64,000 nt of DNA from an uncultured Gammaproteobacteria bacterium (GTDB taxonomy: Bacteria > Pseudomonadota > Gammaproteobacteria > Steroidobacterales > Foliamicaceae). Positions 28,877-36,841 of the stretch are shown here, in pieces. Under the pieces are notes generated by a model. That model did not search any database, had not been told where the DNA came from, and saw only the letters and a program-made list of their open reading frames with translations. Within the stretch, counting starts at the first letter, position 1, and every line of letters starts with the position of its first letter. The stretch lies in the NCBI GenBank assembly GCA_951828235.1, contig OX639965.1, forward strand, positions 2,646,129 through 2,710,128. The letters run 5' to 3'. Position numbers and translations under genes: made by a program.

Positions 28877-29962
28877 GTGAACAGGGCAGCGGGCGCCGCC
28901 TCATTGCTGGGTTTGCCGCGCGGCGAGCTGGAAGAGTGGTTCGTGTCGCGGGGCGAGGCGGCATTCCGCGCCCGCCAGCTCATGCGGTGGCTCTATCACC
29001 GCGGCGAACTGGAGCCGCGCAGGATGACGGACATGACGTTGTCATTGCGCGAGTCGCTGGCGCTGACCGCCGGGCTGGACCTGCCGGAAGTGCTGCGGCA
29101 CGAACGCTCGGGGGACGGCACGCGAAAGTGGCTGCTGGAGGTTGGGGGCGGACAGGTCGTCGAAACCGTCTTCATTCCCGAGAGCGGCCGGGGCACCCTG
29201 TGTGTATCCTCTCAGGTCGGCTGCGCGGTGAACTGCCCGTTCTGCGCAACCGGCCAGATGGGTTTCAGCCGCAATCTGAGCGCCGCGGAGATCGTGGCCC
29301 AGACCCTGATCGCCCGGCGGGAACTCGAGCCGGAGGGCAGGGCAATCACCAATATCGTGTTCATGGGGATGGGTGAGCCCCTGGCGAATTTCCGCGAGGT
29401 GGTGCGTGCCGCGTCGGTGTTCGTCGATCACCTGGGGCTGGGGCTCTCACGGCGGCGGGTCACCTTGAGCACCAGCGGCATCACGCCGCGCATCCGCAAA
29501 CTCGCGGCGGTATCGCGCGTCGCCCTGGCGCTTTCGCTGCACGCACCGGAAGATGCACTGCGCAATTTCCTGGTTCCGCTGAACAAGCGCTATCCCCTGG
29601 GGCCCTTGCTGGAGGCCTGCTGGGACTATGCCCGCGAGACAGAGAGCCGCGAAATAACCTTCGAGTACGTCATGCTCGACGGCGTAAACGACCAGCCGCA
29701 CCAGGCAAGGGCGTTGGCAGGGCTGCTCAGGGATCGCCCGGCCAAGCTCAATCTCATACCCTACAACCGCGTGGACGGGGCTCCGTTCAAGTGTTCGCCG
29801 CGCGACGTGATCGACCGCTTTCGCCAGGTATTGCTCGATGCCGGCGTTATGACCATAACGCGCAAGACCCGTGGCGAGGACATCGATGCCGCCTGCGGCC
29901 AGTTGCGGGGAACGGTGCTGAACGGCATGAGCGTCCCGACCGGAATGAGCGCCCGCGCATGA
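28877..29962 (+). CDS. rlmN: Dual-specificity 23S rRNA/tRNA adenine C2-methyltransferase
   Basis: RlmN is a radical SAM enzyme that methylates A2503 of 23S rRNA and A37 of some tRNAs. The 361-residue product has the radical SAM motif in SQVGCAVNCPFCATG (Cx3CxxC), the VFMGMGEP block and the essential methyl-carrier cysteine in KTRGEDIDAACGQL. A GTG at 28877 gives an N-terminus of normal length; a longer frame would overlap ndk. Its stop overlaps the pilW start (ATGA). Confidence 0.95.
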   Translation: MNRAAGAASLLGLPRGELEEWFVSRGEAAFRARQLMRWLYHRGELEPRRMTDMTLSLRESLALTAGLDLPEVLRHERSGDGTRKWLLEVGGGQVVETVFIPESGRGTLCVSSQVGCAVNCPFCATGQMGFSRNLSAAEIVAQTLIARRELEPEGRAITNIVFMGMGEPLANFREVVRAASVFVDHLGLGLSRRRVTLSTSGITPRIRKLAAVSRVALALSLHAPEDALRNFLVPLNKRYPLGPLLEACWDYARETESREITFEYVMLDGVNDQPHQARALAGLLRDRPAKLNLIPYNRVDGAPFKCSPRDVIDRFRQVLLDAGVMTITRKTRGEDIDAACGQLRGTVLNGMSVPTGMSARA

Positions 29963-30495
29963 GGGTTCTTTGGGCTGTTGCGGCCGCATTGCTCGCGGCC
30001 GGCTGCCAGGCGGGCCTGAACGCCAATCCGCGTGCCTCGGTATTGAACCTGGAACTGGGCGCCGCGTACCTGGCCCAGGGCCGACTGGAATTGGCCCGCG
30101 ACAAGCTGATTCGGGCCACGCAGCAAGATGCTGCTTCCCCGGAGGCCCATCGCCTGCTGGGCATGGCCTACGAGCGCCTCAAGGCCGCCGACGGCGCCGA
30201 GCGGCATTACCGGCGCGCGGTTCGGCTGGCGCCGCGCGATGTCGAGGCGCTAAACAGTCTTGGCGTTTTCCTGTGCCGGAGGGACGGAGGGCGGCGCGAG
30301 GGCATGAAACTGCTTGAGCGGGCGGCGGGCGCAGCGACGCAGACTCGACGGGCAGCCGTTTACGCGAACCGCGGCGTTTGCGAACTGCCCCTGGACAGGA
30401 ACAGCGCGGCGCAGTGGTTTCGACGCGCACTGGCACACGATCCCTTCCATGTCGAGGCACAATTGCTGCTGGAGCGACTCTCAGCGCAGAATTGA
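29959..30495 (+). CDS. pilW: Type IV pilus biogenesis TPR lipoprotein PilW/PilF
   Basis: PilF/PilW is the outer-membrane lipoprotein that helps the PilQ secretin assemble. The 178-residue product has a lipoprotein signal with lipobox LAAGC and then TPR repeats (LGAAYLAQGRLELARDKLIRA, then HRLLGMAYERL, ALNSLGVFLCRR). It is shorter than Pseudomonas PilF (252). Its place between rlmN and the rodZ-like gene is the conserved one and is the best support for the name. No other pilus genes are in the window. Confidence 0.82.
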   Translation: MRVLWAVAAALLAAGCQAGLNANPRASVLNLELGAAYLAQGRLELARDKLIRATQQDAASPEAHRLLGMAYERLKAADGAERHYRRAVRLAPRDVEALNSLGVFLCRRDGGRREGMKLLERAAGAATQTRRAAVYANRGVCELPLDRNSAAQWFRRALAHDPFHVEAQLLLERLSAQN

Positions 30496-30512
30496 CCAGG
30501 AGAACTCTTGCG

Positions 30513-30926
30513 ATGGCAGAAAAGACCCAGGATTCGGCCGGTTCTTACGGCGAACGGCTGCAATCGGCCCGGCGGGCCCAGATGATTAGTGTGGAGGATG
30601 TGGCTCAGGAACTCCGCCTCTCAACGGACGCCGTCAATGCGCTGGAGGCGGGGCAGATTGAAATGTTCGGCGCCCACGCCCACGTTGTGGGTCACCTGCG
30701 CTGTTACTGCAAGCTTCTCAAGATCAGCGCGGAAGAGTTGATAACCGACTACCGTCGCAAATATCCGGACTGGGACCGGCTTCCCGCGAAAGTCGGCCTG
30801 GTGCCGTCCCGGGTCCAGCGTTGGGGGCGCCTCAAGTTGATCACGTGGATACTGGTCGCTACGGCCCTGTGCCTGATCGCCTACCAGTTCTGGGGCGACA
30901 TGGTGCTCGGCTGGTTCTCGGACTGA
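30513..30926 (+). CDS. rodZ: RodZ-like helix-turn-helix membrane protein, short form
   Basis: RodZ links MreB filaments to the cell-wall elongation machinery. The 137-residue product has the N-terminal HTH_25 domain (GERLQSARRAQMISVEDVAQ...LRLSTDAVNALE), the typical GHLRCYCKLL helix and one membrane segment (about 109-128). It ends 8-9 residues after the membrane segment, whereas E. coli RodZ (337) continues with a periplasmic linker and a DUF4115 beta domain. AGGAG precedes the ATG by 8 bases. The next gene in most relatives, ispG, is missing; hisS follows after 37 bases. Confidence 0.75.
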   Translation: MAEKTQDSAGSYGERLQSARRAQMISVEDVAQELRLSTDAVNALEAGQIEMFGAHAHVVGHLRCYCKLLKISAEELITDYRRKYPDWDRLPAKVGLVPSRVQRWGRLKLITWILVATALCLIAYQFWGDMVLGWFSD

Positions 30927-30963
30927 TTGCAGACAAGCCCTGAGGCCAGGCTGGAGGCGGCGC

Positions 30964-32250
30964 GTGCCCGGAAAATCCGTTCAATCGGTTCGAGGCGTTC
31001 GCGATCTTCTTCCGGAGGACGCCGCCCTTTGGCGCAGCGCCGAGGGCATCGTCATCCGCACGCTGGAAGAACACGGTTACCGCGAGTTTCGGGTGCCGGT
31101 GCTGGAGCACGCCGACCTATACCTTCACTCCGTGGGTGAAGACACCGACATCGTGCAGAAAGAAATGTATACGACCCAGGGAAGCAAGGGCCGGATTATT
31201 GCCCTGCGCCCGGAAGCGACTGCGGGCATCGTCCGGGGTGCGCTGGAACATGGCCTGCACCGCGGCCGCCATCGCGTCTGGTGCGCCGGGCCGATGTTTC
31301 GCCGGGAGCGGCCGCAGCGCGGTCGCCTTCGGCAGTTCCATCAGTTCGACGTGGAAGCCATCGGTTTCGCGGGGCCGGATATCGACGCGGAACTGATCGC
31401 GCTGGCCGCGCGCGTCTTCGCGCGGCTGGGAGTGGAAGGTCTTGCGCTGGAGCTCAACAGCCTCGGCGGTCCCACCTGCCGTGCGGCGTACAGGGATCGC
31501 CTGCGGGAATACTTCAACGACCACGTCAAGTCGCTGGACGCCGACAGCCGCAGCCGGCTGGAAAGGAACCCGCTTCGCATACTCGACAGCCGCAACCCGG
31601 AAATGGCCGGTTTGATCGGCGGCGCCCCGGACGTGTCCGAGTTTCTTGAGCCCGAGTCCGCCGAGCACTTTGCCGAACTCAGGGCCCTGTTAGACGCTAT
31701 CGGACTGGAGTTTCGCGTCAATCCCCGCCTGGTCCGGGGCCTGGACTACTACAGCAGGACCGTGTTCGAGTTCTTGACCGACAGACTGGGAGCGCAGAAT
31801 GCGGTGTGCGCCGGAGGGCGCTATGACGGGCTCGTTGAACAGCTTGGGGGACCGCCCACGCCCGCGATCGGATGGGCAATGGGGGTTGAGCGTCTGCTGG
31901 AACTCGCCCGCCTTCCGGAATTGGCCGTAGCGGAAGGTGCCTACCTGGTCCTGCTGGGCGACAGCGCCGTGCTTCAGGCCGGGCTCAAGCTGGCCGAGAA
32001 ACTGAGGAGCGAATGTCCGGGACTGCCTGTGCTGATGCATTGCGGCGGGGGCGGCGCGCGGGCGCAGATGCGCCACGCAGGCCGTTCCGGAGCGCGCTAC
32101 GCGCTCGTTATGGGGGAACGGGAGCTGGACGCGGGAACCGTCGGCCTGAAGGATCTGCGCGGGGAGAGCGAGCAAACGGAAATCCCGATCCAGGAGCTTT
32201 CGCGCGTGCTGCGCGGGCGCTCGGACCGTACAATTCCGGACCATGGATGA
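30964..32250 (+). CDS. hisS: Histidyl-tRNA synthetase
   Basis: Charges tRNA-His. The 428-residue class II synthetase begins VRGVRDLLPED and shows motif 1 around YREFRVPVLEH, motif 2 with RPEATAGIVR and MFRRERPQRGRLRQFHQ, the histidine-specific loops LVRGLDYYSRTVFE and CAGGRYDGL, and motif 3 (AIGWAMGVERLLEL), then the anticodon-binding domain. GTG start at 30964. The C-terminus overlaps the yfgM start by 8 bases. Confidence 0.98.
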   Translation: MPGKSVQSVRGVRDLLPEDAALWRSAEGIVIRTLEEHGYREFRVPVLEHADLYLHSVGEDTDIVQKEMYTTQGSKGRIIALRPEATAGIVRGALEHGLHRGRHRVWCAGPMFRRERPQRGRLRQFHQFDVEAIGFAGPDIDAELIALAARVFARLGVEGLALELNSLGGPTCRAAYRDRLREYFNDHVKSLDADSRSRLERNPLRILDSRNPEMAGLIGGAPDVSEFLEPESAEHFAELRALLDAIGLEFRVNPRLVRGLDYYSRTVFEFLTDRLGAQNAVCAGGRYDGLVEQLGGPPTPAIGWAMGVERLLELARLPELAVAEGAYLVLLGDSAVLQAGLKLAEKLRSECPGLPVLMHCGGGGARAQMRHAGRSGARYALVMGERELDAGTVGLKDLRGESEQTEIPIQELSRVLRGRSDRTIPDHG

Positions 32251-32965
32251 ATTCCTTACCGATCGACAGCAGGCGGCGCGTGTCCGGTCCTGGGTGCGGG
32301 AATACGCCCCGGCCGCGCTCGTGGCTGTCGCGGTAGGGATCGGCGGCTACTTCGGCTATGACCAATGGCAGGCGCGGCAGGCCAGCCAGGCTGCCAAAGC
32401 ATCCGACCTCTACGAGGATTTCCGGGCCGCGATCGAATCCAACGACCAGGACTCCGCCGGGACCTTGCTGCAAAGCCTGGTCTCGGCCTACGAGGGCGGC
32501 GGCTACGCGGATCATGCCCGCCTGCTCATGGCCAGGGCATACGTCGATACGACCCAACCGTCTTTGGCAGCGCAGGAGTTGCAGAACGTAATCGCAACAA
32601 CTTCAGACGGGGACCTGCGGCAATTGGCGCGACTGCGGCTGGCCCGGGTCTACCTCTACATGGATCGTCCCGGGGACGGCCTGGCAACACTTGACTCAGA
32701 CATTTTTTCGCCGGCCTGGCAGCAGTTGGCGGAGGATATGCGCGGCGACCTCCACCAGGCCCTGGGACAGACAGACGAGGCGGTTGCTGCCTATCAGGCG
32801 GCGCTGGAATACAGCGGTCAGATCGACGCGGCCTGGATTCGCCTGAAGCTCGACCACCTCGCCGCGGATGGCGCTGGCGGGACCGGCGCGTCCGAGGGCG
32901 ACGACAAGGCACCGCAGGCGGAGCAGGACGACGGGACTACGTCGACAGGGGAGGCTCAGAAATGA
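32243..32965 (+). CDS. yfgM: YfgM-family inner-membrane TPR protein
   Basis: YfgM is an inner-membrane protein with a periplasmic TPR domain that contacts SecYEG and the chaperone PpiD. The 240-residue product has a membrane segment at about 25-43 (PAALVAVAVGIGGYFGYD), then TPR helices (ASDLYEDFRAAIESND, LLQSLVSAYEGGGYADHARL) and an acidic low-complexity tail. Order hisS-yfgM-bamB-der is conserved. Its TGA stop overlaps the original bamB ATG (ATGA at 32962-32965). Confidence 0.9.
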   Translation: MDEFLTDRQQAARVRSWVREYAPAALVAVAVGIGGYFGYDQWQARQASQAAKASDLYEDFRAAIESNDQDSAGTLLQSLVSAYEGGGYADHARLLMARAYVDTTQPSLAAQELQNVIATTSDGDLRQLARLRLARVYLYMDRPGDGLATLDSDIFSPAWQQLAEDMRGDLHQALGQTDEAVAAYQAALEYSGQIDAAWIRLKLDHLAADGAGGTGASEGDDKAPQAEQDDGTTSTGEAQK

Positions 32966-32989
32966 AGATGTTCTCCCGCCTTTGCCCTA
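32962..32989 (+). pseudogene. bamB: Detached first codons of bamB
   Basis: An ATG at 32962, overlapping the yfgM stop, begins the codons for MKMFSRLCP. They run directly up to the TA at 32988-32989 where the MITE-like element begins. Joining this TA to base 34301, after the second mobile element, continues in frame with RGLMALALAAGS. The result is a normal lipoprotein signal with a basic N-region. In the present sequence the frame instead runs through the MITE into the IS and stops at 33226-33228. Confidence 0.85.
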
Positions 32990-33149
32990 GCAGCCCGTGG
33001 CAGAATCCCGCGTCGCGCCGAGACCGGCGAGACGCCCGCCTGGCAAGGCGCGAGGAGCGCGCATATCGGGCATATGCAAGCGACGAGCAACGCAGTCCAG
33101 GCGGGATGGATCGCCGGTCGAACGCAGTGGGACTTCTGCCACGGGCTGC
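32990..33149. mobile_element. 160-bp MITE-like palindromic element flanked by TA
   Basis: The ends GCAGCCCGTGGCAGAA (32990 onward) and TTCTGCCACGGGCTGC (ending 33149) are perfect inverted repeats, and similarity continues inward (CCGCCTGG near 33036 against CCAGGCGG near 33098; GACCGGCGA against TCGCCGGTC), so nearly the whole 160 bases can fold into one imperfect hairpin. TA flanks both sides (32988-32989, 33150-33151), as for IS630/Tc1-type non-autonomous elements. It codes for nothing recognisable. Its termini differ from those of the adjacent IS630 copy, so another transposase probably moved it. Confidence 0.8.
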
Positions 33150-34267
33150 TAGTGTGCTGTCCCGGAAATACGTAAGCAAAGTCGTTCGACTTTGGCGAGG
33201 ATGGAGTCGGCGGTGGCGACCCAAGTGAAGGGGCTGGCATGGGCATTGTAGTGTTCCACGAAGTCGTTGATTTTGCGGGTCAGTTCCTTGACGTTGGAGA
33301 ACGAGCCTCGGCGGATGGCTTGCTGGGTGATGAGCCCGAACCAGCGCTCGACCTGATTGATCCAGGAGGCATAAGTGGGGGTGTAATGCAGGGTGTATCG
33401 GGGCCGTCGCGCCAGCCATGCCTTGACCTTGGGATGCTTGTGAGTGGCGTAGTTGTCGACGATGAGATGGACATCGAGTGTCTTGGGCACGCTGGCATCG
33501 ATATGGCGCAAGAAGGCGAGGAACTCCTGGTGCCGATGACGTCGTTTGCACTGTGTGAGCACTTCGCCAGTGGCCACGTCCAGGGCGGCGAACAGGGTGG
33601 TGGTGCCGTGGCGCACGTAATCGTGCGTGACGCCTTCGACGTAGCCGAGTCCCATCGGCAACAGGGGCTGGGTGCGCTGAAGCGCCTGGATTTGGGTTTT
33701 TTCGTCCACGCACAGCACCACGGCATGATCGGGCGGGTTCAGATACAACCCGACGATGTCGCGGACTTTTTCGATGAAGAAGGGGTCGTTGGAGAGTTTG
33801 AAGTGGCGTTGGCGGTGCGGTTGGACGCCGAACAGATCAAACCAGCGTTGCACGGTGGATTTGGAGATGCCCGTATATTCGGCCATGGCGCGCACGCTCC
33901 AGTGCGTGGCGCTGGGCGGTTGGGTTTGCAGGGCGGTGTTGATCACTTCGGCGACGCGTTCGTCCTTGAGCGTGCGGGGCCGTCCGGGACGCAATTCGTC
34001 GTGCAAGCCTTGAAGGCCGAGTTCGAGGTAGCGTCGGCGCCATTTGCCGACGGTCATTTTGTTCAGGCCCATGCGCTGAGCGACATGGGAGTTGGGCTGG
34101 CCATCGGCGCAGGCCAGCACGATCTGGGCGCGTTGCACGACGGCGTGAGACAGCGAGCGGGAATGGGCGATGCGGAGCAGTTGCTGATTCTCCTCATCGC
34201 TGAGGGCAATCGGGGGCGCAGGTCGGCCACGGGGCATGAGCGTTCTCCTTGAATGGGACACGCTCAT
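33149..34267 (-). CDS. IS630-family transposase
   Basis: The 372-residue transposase has an N-terminal helix-turn-helix ([39 protein letters not shown]), a second HTH region ([18 protein letters not shown]) and the DDE catalytic domain: first Asp in [12 protein letters not shown], second in [12 protein letters not shown] and the Glu in [11 protein letters not shown] about 35 residues later. No frameshift or internal stop is present. The stop codon TAG is not inside the element: it is made of the TA target duplication (33150-33151) plus the next flanking base. The ATG at 34267 follows AAGGAGAA, a good RBS. Confidence 0.96.
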   Translation of the reverse strand: MSVSHSRRTLMPRGRPAPPIALSDEENQQLLRIAHSRSLSHAVVQRAQIVLACADGQPNSHVAQRMGLNKMTVGKWRRRYLELGLQGLHDELRPGRPRTLKDERVAEVINTALQTQPPSATHWSVRAMAEYTGISKSTVQRWFDLFGVQPHRQRHFKLSNDPFFIEKVRDIVGLYLNPPDHAVVLCVDEKTQIQALQRTQPLLPMGLGYVEGVTHDYVRHGTTTLFAALDVATGEVLTQCKRRHRHQEFLAFLRHIDASVPKTLDVHLIVDNYATHKHPKVKAWLARRPRYTLHYTPTYASWINQVERWFGLITQQAIRRGSFSNVKELTRKINDFVEHYNAHASPFTWVATADSILAKVERLCLRISGTAH

Positions 34268-34298
34268 TATTATATTACTTATTTATGGGACAGCACAC
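33152..34298 (-). mobile_element. Complete IS630-family insertion sequence, 1147 bp
   Basis: The element has terminal inverted repeats GTGTGCTGTCCC / GGGACAGCACAC, 12 perfect bases followed by partly matched AAATA.GTAA. It is flanked by TA at 33150-33151 and 34299-34300, the target duplication of this family. It contains one full-length transposase gene on the minus strand. The left TA is also the right-hand TA of the MITE-like element, so one inserted at the border of the other. A related, older fragment is at 8543-8739. The intact gene and ends suggest recent movement. Confidence 0.95.
34249..34276 (+). promoter_or_regulatory. Possible outward promoter in the IS630 end reading into bamB
   Basis: TTGAAT (34249-34254), a 16-base spacer and TATATT (34271-34276) form a plausible sigma-70 promoter facing out of the IS toward bamB. 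Predicted transcription start is around 34283, at or just before the ATG at 34285. The hexamers each match consensus at about 4-5 of 6 positions. Confidence 0.45.
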
Positions 34299-35466
34299 TA
34301 GAGGTTTGATGGCTTTGGCGCTCGCCGCAGGTTCCCTGGGGGCCGGGGGCTGCGGCATATTCGGCGGTGACGAGGAAAGCGAGGCGCGCCAGCCACGCGA
34401 ACTCATGGAATTCAGCGAGCAGTTCCGGATTCGGCGTGTCTGGTCCGCCAAGGTTGGCGGCGGCGGCGATGAACTGCGGCTGGCGTTGCGCCTGGACGGC
34501 GACGGGGCCAGGATCTACGCGGCCAACGCCGACGGCATGGTTCACGCCTTCGACGCCGGGAACGGCCGCCAGCGCTGGCGCCGCGACACGGACCTCAGCC
34601 TGTCCGCCGGTCCCGTTGTCGGAGACGGCGTGGTCGCCGTGGGTTCCTCCGGGGGCTGGGTCGTCGTGCTCGACGCGGACAGCGGCAACGAGGAGTGGCG
34701 CGCCTACGTCAAGGGCGAGGTGCTGGCGGCGCCGGCCATCGGCGGCGGGCGCCTGTTCGTGCGCACCGTGCATGGTTACCTTTTCGCCTTCAGCCTGGCT
34801 ACCGGCCAGGAACTCTGGTCGGTTTCCCAGAGCATGCCCCGGCTCAGCCTGCGTGGCACGTCCGCGCCGGTCGTGCAGGCGCAAATGGTCATCTGCGGGT
34901 TCGACAACGGGCGGCTGACCGCATATCAGCAGTCCGACGGCGCCAAGGCGTGGGACGTGCCGCTTGCCGCGCCCGCCGGCCGCAATGAGCTGGAACGCCT
35001 GGTGGATCTCAATGGCGACGTGCAGGTTGTGGGCAACGACGTGTACGTTGCCGGCTACAACGGCCTGCTGACCTCGGTGGCGGCGGAATCGGGCGAATTG
35101 CTGTGGTCGCGCGAGTTCTCCGGCTACAACGGCCTGGTGGTCGATGCGAACAATGTCTATTCGGTCAGCGAAGACGGAAATATCAGCGCCCACGCCCGCA
35201 CTGGCGGCACTCCTCTTTGGAATTCCGACTCGCTGGGCTATCGCGACCTCTCGCGGCCAGCACTTTTCGCCGCGCACGTCATGGTCGGTGACCTGGAAGG
35301 GTATCTGCACGGATTCAACGTGTTCACGGGCAGACTGGAAGCGCGGGCACGCGCGGGCAACAGCCGCATTGGCTCACAACCGCTGGTGATGGGCGACAAA
35401 ATGTTCGCGCTTACGGTATCCGGCGAACTGACCGCCTGGCGCTCCGCCGCCGAGGCCGGTTCCTGA
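34285..35466 (+). CDS. bamB: Outer membrane protein assembly factor BamB, IS-altered N-terminus
   Basis: BamB is the beta-propeller lipoprotein of the BAM complex that inserts outer-membrane proteins. After the lipobox region LGAGGC, the product has the PQQ-type propeller blades (NADGMVHAFDAGNGRQRW, VVVLDADSGNEEW, LFAFSLATGQELW, LTSVAAESGELLWSREF), and length fits E. coli (392). The first codons are now separated by two mobile elements. Of the remaining starts, the ATG at 34285 lies in the IS terminal repeat and yields MGQHTRG before the hydrophobic core, keeping an Arg; the ATG at 34309 has GAGG before it but would leave only 14 residues before the cysteine and no positive charge. An ATG at 34249 inside the IS is also in frame. 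Neighbours yfgM and der confirm identity. Confidence 0.85.
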   Translation: MGQHTRGLMALALAAGSLGAGGCGIFGGDEESEARQPRELMEFSEQFRIRRVWSAKVGGGGDELRLALRLDGDGARIYAANADGMVHAFDAGNGRQRWRRDTDLSLSAGPVVGDGVVAVGSSGGWVVVLDADSGNEEWRAYVKGEVLAAPAIGGGRLFVRTVHGYLFAFSLATGQELWSVSQSMPRLSLRGTSAPVVQAQMVICGFDNGRLTAYQQSDGAKAWDVPLAAPAGRNELERLVDLNGDVQVVGNDVYVAGYNGLLTSVAAESGELLWSREFSGYNGLVVDANNVYSVSEDGNISAHARTGGTPLWNSDSLGYRDLSRPALFAAHVMVGDLEGYLHGFNVFTGRLEARARAGNSRIGSQPLVMGDKMFALTVSGELTAWRSAAEAGS

Positions 35467-35515
35467 CCCTGGTGTGCGTGCGGGACAGCACGCCAGGACA
35501 TGAAGGATTGGCGTC

Positions 35516-36841
35516 ATGTTACCGGTCGTGGCCCTTACCGGTCGCCCCAACGTAGGGAAATCGACGCTCTTCAACCGGCTTGCCGGTAAACGCGAAGCGC
35601 TGGTAGCCGACTATCCCGGACTGACCCGCGACCGCCGCCACTGCCTGGCCAGCCTCGGCGATCAACGCGTAATCCTGGTCGATACACCCGGCGTGGGCGA
35701 GGGCGGCGAATGGGACCAGGCGCTTCGCGGGCAGTTCGAACGGGCGCTGGAGGAGAGCGATATTGCCGTTCTGCTTACCGACGCGCGCCAGGGGCTTTGC
35801 CCGGCGGACGAAGTGGCGGCGGGATGGATGCGTGAAGCGGGCGCCGCCGTGATCCTCGCGGTCAACAAGAGCGAGGGCCAGCCCGCGGAAATCAGCATGG
35901 CGGAATTTCATTCGCTGGGCATCCCCGACCCGCATGCCATTTCGGCTCTCCGTGGCGACGGAGTGGCGGGGCTGGTGGAAGCCCTGTCGCGCGCCCTGCC
36001 GGTCGGCACGGCAACTATGGAGGCGGACCGGGGACGTACCCGGATCGCGATCATAGGCCGTCCGAACGTGGGCAAATCGACCCTCGTAAACCGCTACCTG
36101 GGCGAGGAGCGCATGCTGGTGCAGGACCAGGCCGGCACCACTCGTGACAGCGTGCCGCTGGACTTCGATTACGGTGATGAACCCTGCACTCTGGTGGATA
36201 CCGCCGGCATAAGGCGACGTCCACGGGTCGATCCCGGCCCCGAGCGCCTGTCGGTGACGCAAGCCTTGCAGGCTATCGAGCAGGCCGACGCCGTCATTGT
36301 CCTGCTCGATGCCCGCGAAGGCGCCACGGAGCAGGACCTCAGGCTGATCGCCCTGGCGCTGGATCGAGGCCGGGCGCTGGTTATCGGCGCCAATCAATGG
36401 GACCGGGTCGCGGCCTCCGAACGGACCCGCTTGAACGACGAATTGGCGCGGCAATTGAAATTCCTGGATTTCATCGACCTGCACCGGGTATCGGCACTGC
36501 GCGGTTGGCGGGTGAGGAAGCTGCTCGACAGCGCCCTCTCCGGCGTCGAGGCAGCAAGCCGCGACCTGCCTACCGGGCAACTCAATGCAGTGCTGCGCAG
36601 GGCCGTGGAAGAGCACGCGACGCCGAGGCGCGGCGGACGCAGGATTCGCCTCAACTACGCGCATCAGGGCGGCAAGCGGCCGCCGCTGATCGTTATTCAC
36701 GGGCGGCAGACGAAACATCTGCCGGCCAGTTTCCGCCGTTACCTGGCGCGCCGTGTGCGAACCCGATTCGGCCTGTGGGGGACCCCGATACGCATTGAAT
36801 TACGCACCGGCGCAAACCCCTACACGGAACCGTCAGTCTGA
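35516..36841 (+). CDS. der: Ribosome biogenesis GTPase Der (EngA)
   Basis: Der has two GTPase domains and assists 50S subunit maturation. The 441-residue product has G1 in GRPNVGKSTLFN (domain 1) and GRPNVGKSTLVN (domain 2), G3 in DTPG and DTAG, and the C-terminal KH-like domain with RRIRLNYAHQGGKRPP. The base-specificity motifs deviate from NKxD: NKSE at 117-120 and NQWD at 293-296. Directly follows bamB after 49 bases, as in E. coli; the last 9 bases overlap the end of convergent xseA. Confidence 0.96.
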   Translation: MLPVVALTGRPNVGKSTLFNRLAGKREALVADYPGLTRDRRHCLASLGDQRVILVDTPGVGEGGEWDQALRGQFERALEESDIAVLLTDARQGLCPADEVAAGWMREAGAAVILAVNKSEGQPAEISMAEFHSLGIPDPHAISALRGDGVAGLVEALSRALPVGTATMEADRGRTRIAIIGRPNVGKSTLVNRYLGEERMLVQDQAGTTRDSVPLDFDYGDEPCTLVDTAGIRRRPRVDPGPERLSVTQALQAIEQADAVIVLLDAREGATEQDLRLIALALDRGRALVIGANQWDRVAASERTRLNDELARQLKFLDFIDLHRVSALRGWRVRKLLDSALSGVEAASRDLPTGQLNAVLRRAVEEHATPRRGGRRIRLNYAHQGGKRPPLIVIHGRQTKHLPASFRRYLARRVRTRFGLWGTPIRIELRTGANPYTEPSV

